Position numbers and translations under genes: made by a program. Under the pieces are notes generated by a model, which did no database searches, was not told the origin of the DNA, and saw only the letters and a program-made list of their open reading frames with translations. From NCBI GenBank assembly GCA_900550055.1, contig URQU01000056.1, positions 1-10,355 of the forward strand: a stretch of 10,355 bases of DNA, read 5' to 3'. The stretch comes from an uncultured Coriobacteriaceae bacterium (lineage in GTDB: Bacteria > Actinomycetota > Coriobacteriia > Coriobacteriales > Eggerthellaceae). This document shows positions 7,141 to 10,355 of the stretch, piece by piece (the first letter of the stretch is position 1; each line of letters starts with the position of its first letter).

Positions 7141-7797
7141 TTATTTATGCCCGCCTGCTTTCAGGGGAGGGCGCGCACCGCCCATCTTGCGAACGAAGAA
7201 GTTCACGACGAACCCGGTGAGAACCGCGGCCGCTACGGTGCCCTCGCGGACGCCCGTCACGTTTCCCATGGTGACAAGCGAAACCGCGCAGGCGATGATG
7301 ACGCAGCTGATATCGAACCCGACTTTGGTGTGGCCGAAATTCCACCCGGTTTTCGAGGTGATGGCGGCTACCAAGGCCTCTCCGCAGTTCATAGCCACAT
7401 TTGCAACAACCGTGAACGATACGCCTGCGGCAAGCGTGAGAATGCCGAGGGCGAGCATGCCCAGGGATTCGGCGTAGTTCGCGGGCGCAAACCAGGAAAG
7501 CAGGCTTGCGAACCCGTCGATGCTCAGGCTGAACAGCACGCTGATGGGAATCTGCAGCAACGCCAAGAGCTGGAACCGCCGGCGCAGGATGATCACCTGC
7601 CCAAGCAGCAGCAGGATGTTCCAGAAGAACATGAACACGCCGTACGATACGTTGGGGAAGGCCACGCTGAGCACGTATCCCGTTGATGAGATGGGGGTGT
7701 TTCCCGTAGCCGATTTCGTGACGATGACGATGCCTGCTGCCATGACGACGATCCCGATGGCAAGCAGGCACCAGCGCAGCGCTAAGTGTTGCTTCAT
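7141..7797 (-). CDS. YczE/YitT-family integral membrane protein (DUF6198)
   Basis: A 218-residue very hydrophobic protein with about five or six predicted membrane segments (roughly 8-27, 50-72, 77-97, 110-132, 157-178 and 185-206). It resembles the YczE/YyaS/YitT family: an early G-x3-V-x2-A-G-x2-IV segment, a SATGNTPISS loop where family members often have G-x-S-P, LLQIPISVLFSLSIDGF in the middle, a CGEALVAAITSKTGWNFGHTK loop and a TGVREGTVAAAVLTGFVVNFF end. These proteins are presumed transporters or membrane regulators, but the substrate is not established. I chose ATG 7797 (MKQHLAL) over an upstream in-frame ATG at 7842 because the latter adds a charged proline-rich 15-residue leader and a purine-rich AGAAAGAAGAA precedes 7797. 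It stands alone, convergent with rlmKL and divergent from tRNA-Val. Confidence 0.85.
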   Translation of the reverse strand: MKQHLALRWCLLAIGIVVMAAGIVIVTKSATGNTPISSTGYVLSVAFPNVSYGVFMFFWNILLLLGQVIILRRRFQLLALLQIPISVLFSLSIDGFASLLSWFAPANYAESLGMLALGILTLAAGVSFTVVANVAMNCGEALVAAITSKTGWNFGHTKVGFDISCVIIACAVSLVTMGNVTGVREGTVAAAVLTGFVVNFFVRKMGGARPPLKAGGHK

Positions 7798-7868
7798 GTT
7801 TCTTCTTTCTGTTGGAGGGGGACGGGTCAAGCGCCGTGCCAAGAATGGTCGAGCAAAACCCTATATCG

Positions 7869-7897
7869 ATTGTAGGCATACAGGAGTTTCCTCGCAA
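7869..7897 (-). promoter_or_regulatory. Promoter of the YczE-like gene
   Basis: Reading the minus strand, TTGCGA (7897-7892) and TACAAT (7874-7869) are separated by exactly 17 nt, matching four of six and five of six consensus positions. The start would be near 7862, giving a leader of about 65 nt before the ATG at 7797. An A/T palindrome lies immediately upstream (7901-7918). Confidence 0.55.
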
Positions 7898-7900
7898 CCA

Positions 7901-7918
7901 AACTTTTTCAAAAAAGTT
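7901..7918. promoter_or_regulatory. A/T palindrome between divergent promoters (UP element or operator)
   Basis: AACTTTTT-CA-AAAAAGTT is a perfect 8-bp inverted repeat with a two-base centre. It is conspicuously A/T-rich in GC-rich DNA. It falls at about -40 to -57 of the minus-strand yczE-like promoter and about -47 to -64 of the tRNA-Val promoter. That is roughly where the RNA polymerase alpha subunit contacts UP elements. A repressor operator is the alternative. Confidence 0.45.
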
Positions 7919-7929
7919 GAAATCAGGGG

Positions 7930-7958
7930 TTGCGCGGTAGGGTCCTTTCCCGTAATAT
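7930..7958 (+). promoter_or_regulatory. Promoter of tRNA-Val
   Basis: TTGCGC (7930-7935) and TAATAT (7953-7958) are 17 nt apart, in a locally A/T-rich segment (TAATATATAT). The start would be near 7965, about 24 nt before the mature tRNA 5' end at 7989. Confidence 0.45.
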
Positions 7959-7988
7959 ATATCGAGCGCGCTACGAAGTACGCAGCAC

Positions 7989-8063
7989 GGTCGCTTGGCT
8001 CAGCGGGAGAGCATCGCCTTCACACGGCGGGGGTCACAGGTTCAAATCCTGTAGCGACCACCA
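7989..8063 (+). tRNA. tRNA-Val (anticodon CAC)
   Basis: A complete 75-nt cloverleaf with encoded CCA. The acceptor GGTCGCT (7989-7995) pairs with AGCGACC (8053-8059), discriminator A 8060, CCA 8061-8063. The D stem is GCTC/GAGC (7998-8001, 8009-8012). The anticodon stem TCGCC/GGCGG holds the loop TTCACAC with anticodon CAC at 8021-8023, reading the valine codon GUG. The T arm is ACAGG-TTCAAAT-CCTGT. It has its own promoter and terminator, so it is likely a single-gene unit. Confidence 0.96.
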
Positions 8064-8071
8064 CGAATGAC

Positions 8072-8106
8072 AAGGCCGGAATCAAGTGGTTCCGGCCTTT
8101 TTCTTT
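8072..8106 (+). terminator. Terminator of tRNA-Val
   Basis: AAGGCCGGAA (8072-8081) pairs perfectly with TTCCGGCCTT (8090-8099) around an eight-nt loop, followed by a T-rich tail TTTCTTTC. It starts nine nt after the CCA end. Confidence 0.9.
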
Positions 8107-8202
8107 CAAATGCGTTGAAGTGGACTCCTCGGTTGAACTTCGCCGCATGCTGCAAGCGCGATGAAGGTGTGTTTCGCGAAAGCGAACGTCACCGCAGCAA
8201 TC

Positions 8203-8277
8203 GGGCCTGTAGCTCAACGGTGGAGCAGGGGACTCATAATCCTTTGGTTCTCGGTTCGAATCCGGGCGGGCCCACCA
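8203..8277 (+). tRNA. tRNA with CAU anticodon, probably tRNA-Ile2 (lysidine type); elongator tRNA-Met possible
   Basis: A complete 75-nt cloverleaf with encoded CCA. The acceptor GGGCCTG (8203-8209) pairs with CGGGCCC (8267-8273), discriminator A 8274. The D stem is GCTC/GAGC with a short seven-nt loop (AACGGTG). The anticodon stem GGGGA/TCCTT holds the loop CTCATAA with CAT at 8235-8237. The T arm is CTCGG-TTCGAAT-CCGGG. It is not the initiator: 1-72 is a G-C pair and the anticodon stem lacks three G-C pairs at its base. Pairs C4-G69 and C5-G68 are the acceptor determinants described for TilS recognition of tRNA-Ile2 in E. coli, whereas E. coli elongator tRNA-Met has U4-A69 and A5-U68. Two stacked G-T wobbles (27-43, 28-42) are unusual. 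No clear promoter lies between it and the preceding terminator. Confidence 0.93.
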
Positions 8278-8285
8278 AAACATCT

Positions 8286-8320
8286 AAGGCCAGGAGATCG
8301 TCGCTCCTGGCCTTTTCTTT
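8286..8320 (+). terminator. Terminator of the CAU tRNA
   Basis: AAGGCCAGGAG (8286-8296) pairs perfectly over 11 bp with CTCCTGGCCTT (8304-8314) around ATCGTCG, followed by TTCTTT. It is nine nt after the CCA end, the same placement as after tRNA-Val. Confidence 0.9.
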
Positions 8321-8457
8321 TGCATCTTTCAGGTATTGGGAAGCGGTGCGGTCCGGTGGTAGCGGGTTATGCTCGCATCATAAGAATAGTTGGCCACGCA
8401 TTCATCATCTCGTCGCCAGGTCATCGCCGAAATCCGGCAGTACGGGCAATCATGGGG

Positions 8458-8500
8458 GCAATGAAAATGCCGCCAGATATCAAGGCGGCATTTTCATTGC
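8458..8500. terminator. Bidirectional terminator between the tRNA and the LUD gene
   Basis: GCAATGAAAATGCCGCC (8458-8474) pairs perfectly over 17 bp with GGCGGCATTTTCATTGC (8484-8500) around AGATATCAA. The GC core is flanked by an A-tract that pairs with a T-tract, so each strand shows GC stem then T-rich sequence. It lies 40 nt past the minus-strand LUD gene stop (8541), its most likely client, and could block read-through from the tRNA side. The 137 nt at 8321-8457 hold nothing I recognise. Confidence 0.82.
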
Positions 8501-8540
8501 TTCGCTTATGCGCAGTGAGTTTCGCTTAACCGGCTAACGT

Positions 8541-9179
8541 CTAGAACCCAAGGTCCTCGGCGATCAAGATCACCTTGATGCGGCCGGCTTCGCGGTTGTG
8601 GCGCGTTACCACCACGTTGCAGCACATGCATCCGGGCTCGTGGCAGTTGCCGCAGGTGCCAGTGCGCTCGCAGGGAGTGTCCGTGTGCAGGCGCGCGGCG
8701 TTTGGCGGGCACGCCATGGTATGGATGCGCTTGATGCCGGCGTCCACGTCCTCCACCACCTTGTTCATACCTACCAGCACGAACACTTCGCGCGGCCCGT
8801 ACAGCAGGCAGGCAAGGCGGTTGGAGTTGCCGTCGATGTTGACCAGCTCGCCTTTTCGTGTGATGGCGTTGGCGCTCATGAAGAAGCAGTCGCTGGCCAG
8901 TTGCTGCAGAATGATCTCATGCGTCTGTTCGGGCGTGGCTGCCTTCGAGCGGTCGAGCATGCGGTAATCGCCGCCTTCCAGCATGGCTTTCACGCCTGTT
9001 TCCCCGAACGTTTGCGTGCCGCCCCAGGCGATGGAGGCGCCGGCGGGCACCAGCTTGCGCACCAGTTCCACGGCATCGGCGGAGGTTTCGCAGAAATAGC
9101 CTTCCATGTTGCGGCGCTCGAGCTGCTTGATGATGATTTTCGCCGTTTGCGCGAATGCGGTGGTGCGGGGGTTTTCCAT
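8541..9179 (-). CDS. LUD-domain (DUF162) lactate-utilization-family protein
   Basis: A 212-residue protein of the LUD family, related to LutC/LutB of L-lactate oxidation but of the stand-alone type with a cysteine-rich tail. Family features seen: LVPAGASIAWGGTQTFGETG (about 44-63), ASDCFFMSANAITRKGELVN, IDGNSNRLACLLYGPREVFV with GMNKVV, a cysteine cluster (157, 170, 176, 179, 184, 186, 187) and the RIKVILIAEDLGF terminus. The cysteines suggest a metal or Fe-S site, but no biochemical role is established for this subtype. ATG 9179 (MENPRTT) is chosen because GAAGGAG lies 6 nt upstream; an in-frame ATG at 9224 has no such site. No lutA or lutB partner is in the window. It is divergent from trpS and ends at a strong terminator. 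Confidence 0.88.
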   Translation of the reverse strand: MENPRTTAFAQTAKIIIKQLERRNMEGYFCETSADAVELVRKLVPAGASIAWGGTQTFGETGVKAMLEGGDYRMLDRSKAATPEQTHEIILQQLASDCFFMSANAITRKGELVNIDGNSNRLACLLYGPREVFVLVGMNKVVEDVDAGIKRIHTMACPPNAARLHTDTPCERTGTCGNCHEPGCMCCNVVVTRHNREAGRIKVILIAEDLGF

Positions 9180-9185
9180 GGTGCG

Positions 9186-9192
9186 CTCCTTC
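9186..9192 (-). promoter_or_regulatory. Ribosome-binding site fixing the LUD gene start
   Basis: On the minus strand GAAGGAG lies six nt before ATG 9179, near-ideal Shine-Dalgarno spacing. It decides against the longer reading that would start at 9224. Confidence 0.85.
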
Positions 9193-9462
9193 TCTCGTCT
9201 AGCGGATGGTTCCCATTGTGCCACGTTTCAGCGGCACGGTTGCCTTGCGGCTGGGAAACGAACGGCGAAGCGTAAAACGCGTAGATGGAATTGATCCTGG
9301 CGGGCGCCAAGCACCGAGTGCGGTTGCGTTTTCGCGGGGAAGCGGGGAAGCGCCGATAGGTATTGCGCCCGGCGGGAGCAGGGCATTGCGCTGGCCGATG
9401 CCTTCTCGGCTTCGTACGTCAAACGGTTGCAGATGGCGCGCGTCTGCGCGGGATATAAGCGC

Positions 9463-9468
9463 TATACT
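9463..9468 (+). promoter_or_regulatory. Probable -10 element for trpS
   Basis: TATACT, the same hexamer as at priA, lies 42 nt before the first trpS ATG. The -35 region (about 9440-9445) has no recognisable hexamer and there is no extended TGn, so this is tentative. An adjacent TATAAG (9454-9459) is an alternative. Confidence 0.33.
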
Positions 9469-9510
9469 GGAATAACTACTGAATTCCCGCCTAACTATGA
9501 ATGTGAGGGC

Positions 9511-10355
9511 ATGATGGGCGATAGCTTCGAAGCCAGCAAGAAACGCAGCGATGAGATTCGCGCCGACCTTTCCGTCAACCCCGGCAAATACTGCATGCTC
9601 ACGGGCGACCGCCCCACGGGCAGGCTGCATCTGGGCCATTACTTCGGCACCATCCGCGAGCGCGTGGCGCTGCAGAACCTGGGCGTCACCTCCCGCGTGA
9701 TCATCGCCGACTACCAGGTCATCACCGACCGTGACACCACGGCCAATATCCAGGACAACGTCTACAACATGGTCATCGACTACCTAGCCTGCGGCATCGA
9801 CCCGGAGAAGACCATCATCTTCACCCATTCGCAGGTGCCGGCGCTCAACCAGCTCATGCTTCCGTTCCTTTCCCTGTGCACCGAGGCCGAGCTTGAGCGC
9901 AATCCCACGGTGAAGTCCGAGCAGGAGGCCTCCGGCCACGCGCTCACCGGTCTTTTGCTCACCTATCCCGTTCACCAGGCGTGCGACATCCTGTTCTGCA
10001 AGGGCAACATCGTGCCCGTCGGCAAGGACCAGCTGCCGCACATCGAGCAAACCCGTCAGATCGCCCGCCGCTTCAACGAGCGTTACGGCCATGTGTTCCC
10101 CGAGCCCGAGGGCCTGCTCACCGATGCCGTGCTCATCCCCGGCCTTGACGGTCGCAAGATGTCGAAGAGCTACGGCAACGCCATCAGCCTGTCGGCCACG
10201 GCCGAGGAGACGGCGAAGCTCATCAAGAAGTCCCAGACCGACTCCGAGCGCTTCATCACCTTCGATCCGGACAACCGCCCGGGCGTGTCGGCCCTTATCA
10301 CCACGGCATCGCTGTGCACCGGCCGCGGCGAGCAGGAGATCGCCGAGGAGATCGG
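9511..10355 (+). CDS. trpS: Tryptophanyl-tRNA synthetase, N-terminal part (cut by window end)
   Basis: The first 281 codons of a class I aminoacyl-tRNA synthetase that charges tRNA-Trp with tryptophan. The HIGH-type signature is GRLHLGHYFG (HLGH at 40-43), and KMSKS is intact at 216-220 inside GLDGRKMSKSYGN. Between them are the family's tryptophan-pocket and dimer segments, including LLTYPVHQACDILFCKGNIVPVGKDQLPH with its conserved PVGxDQ. Family proteins run about 330-350 residues, so roughly 50-70 residues and the stop lie beyond the window. The gene opens with ATGATG: GAGGG (9505-9509) is only one base before the first ATG and four before the second (9514), so translation may begin at 9514. 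Expression is probably from a local promoter; it is divergent from the LUD gene. Confidence 0.96.
   Translation, partial: MMGDSFEASKKRSDEIRADLSVNPGKYCMLTGDRPTGRLHLGHYFGTIRERVALQNLGVTSRVIIADYQVITDRDTTANIQDNVYNMVIDYLACGIDPEKTIIFTHSQVPALNQLMLPFLSLCTEAELERNPTVKSEQEASGHALTGLLLTYPVHQACDILFCKGNIVPVGKDQLPHIEQTRQIARRFNERYGHVFPEPEGLLTDAVLIPGLDGRKMSKSYGNAISLSATAEETAKLIKKSQTDSERFITFDPDNRPGVSALITTASLCTGRGEQEIAEEI

Larger units (their letters stand above)
9180..9510. other. Divergent intergenic region between the LUD gene and trpS
   Basis: This 331-nt stretch contains no gene I can support. On the minus strand CACAAT (9220-9215) is a possible -10 for the LUD gene, with no good -35, and it touches a short GTGCC/GGCAC inverted repeat (9218-9237). 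On the plus strand TATACT (9463-9468) is a likely -10 for trpS. I looked for a T-box leader before trpS (the conserved antiterminator bulge and a specifier stem) and did not see one; no leader terminator is evident either. Confidence 0.6.

Noticed and set aside
6955..7686. Plus-strand frame of 243 codons opposite the YczE-like gene
   Set aside because: The opposite strand encodes a clear multi-spanning membrane protein with promoter and start. This frame gives a charged, featureless protein.
8020..8283. Small reading frames across the two tRNA genes
   Set aside because: These are translations of tRNA genes and terminators; such frames are common false calls at tRNA loci.
8072..8314. Two similar hairpins (AAGGCC...GGCCTT) after the tRNAs as a repeat family
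   Set aside because: The shared bases are limited to the GC-rich stem base and T-tail typical of terminators; the remaining stem and loops differ.
8598..9275. Plus-strand frame of 225 codons opposite the LUD gene
   Set aside because: The minus strand has a good Shine-Dalgarno sequence and family motifs; the plus-strand product is a His/Ala-rich shadow.
9225..9510. T-box riboswitch before trpS
   Set aside because: No conserved antiterminator bulge sequence, specifier stem or leader terminator could be found.

Overview
The window reads as GC-rich actinobacterial chromosome, most likely class Coriobacteriia (Eggerthella/Gordonibacter/Slackia-like). I infer this from the strong G/C preference at third codon positions, the protein variants seen (a SigA-type sigma factor with an acidic N-terminus, an actinobacterial-style PriA with insertions) and the metK-priA-rpoD order. 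I could not confirm the taxon by search. Almost everything here is housekeeping or core accessory DNA. I see no phage, insertion sequence, CRISPR array or defence cluster.

Layout, left to right: the 3' end of metK (S-adenosylmethionine synthetase); a 431-nt intergenic region with a 73-nt hairpin, an SOS-box-like palindrome and an extended -10 promoter; priA (replication-restart helicase, probably leaderless); a short gap with an rpoD promoter followed by a terminator-like hairpin; rpoD/sigA (primary sigma factor); a terminator; rlmKL (fused 23S rRNA methyltransferase with a degenerate motif in the RlmL half); a strong terminator; a convergent minus-strand YczE/YitT-family membrane protein gene; a divergent promoter region around an A/T palindrome; tRNA-Val(CAC); a tRNA with a CAU anticodon that looks more like tRNA-Ile2 than tRNA-Met; a bidirectional terminator; a minus-strand LUD-domain protein; and the 5' part of trpS, cut by the window end.

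The genes do not form one pathway. They are mostly single transcription units, each closed by its own intrinsic terminator. The common theme is information processing: replication restart (PriA), transcription (sigma), ribosome modification (RlmKL, which uses the SAM made by MetK), tRNAs and tRNA charging (TrpS). The two minus-strand genes (YczE-like, LUD-like) are poorly characterised families without functional partners in the window.

The observations most worth a second look are the long hairpin and the LexA-like site before priA, the terminator-like structure in the rpoD leader, the NPPY-to-NMPA change in the RlmL domain, the shared A/T palindrome between the divergent yczE and tRNA-Val promoters, and the Ile2-type identity of the CAU tRNA. 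I did not find convincing evidence of a wholly new system.
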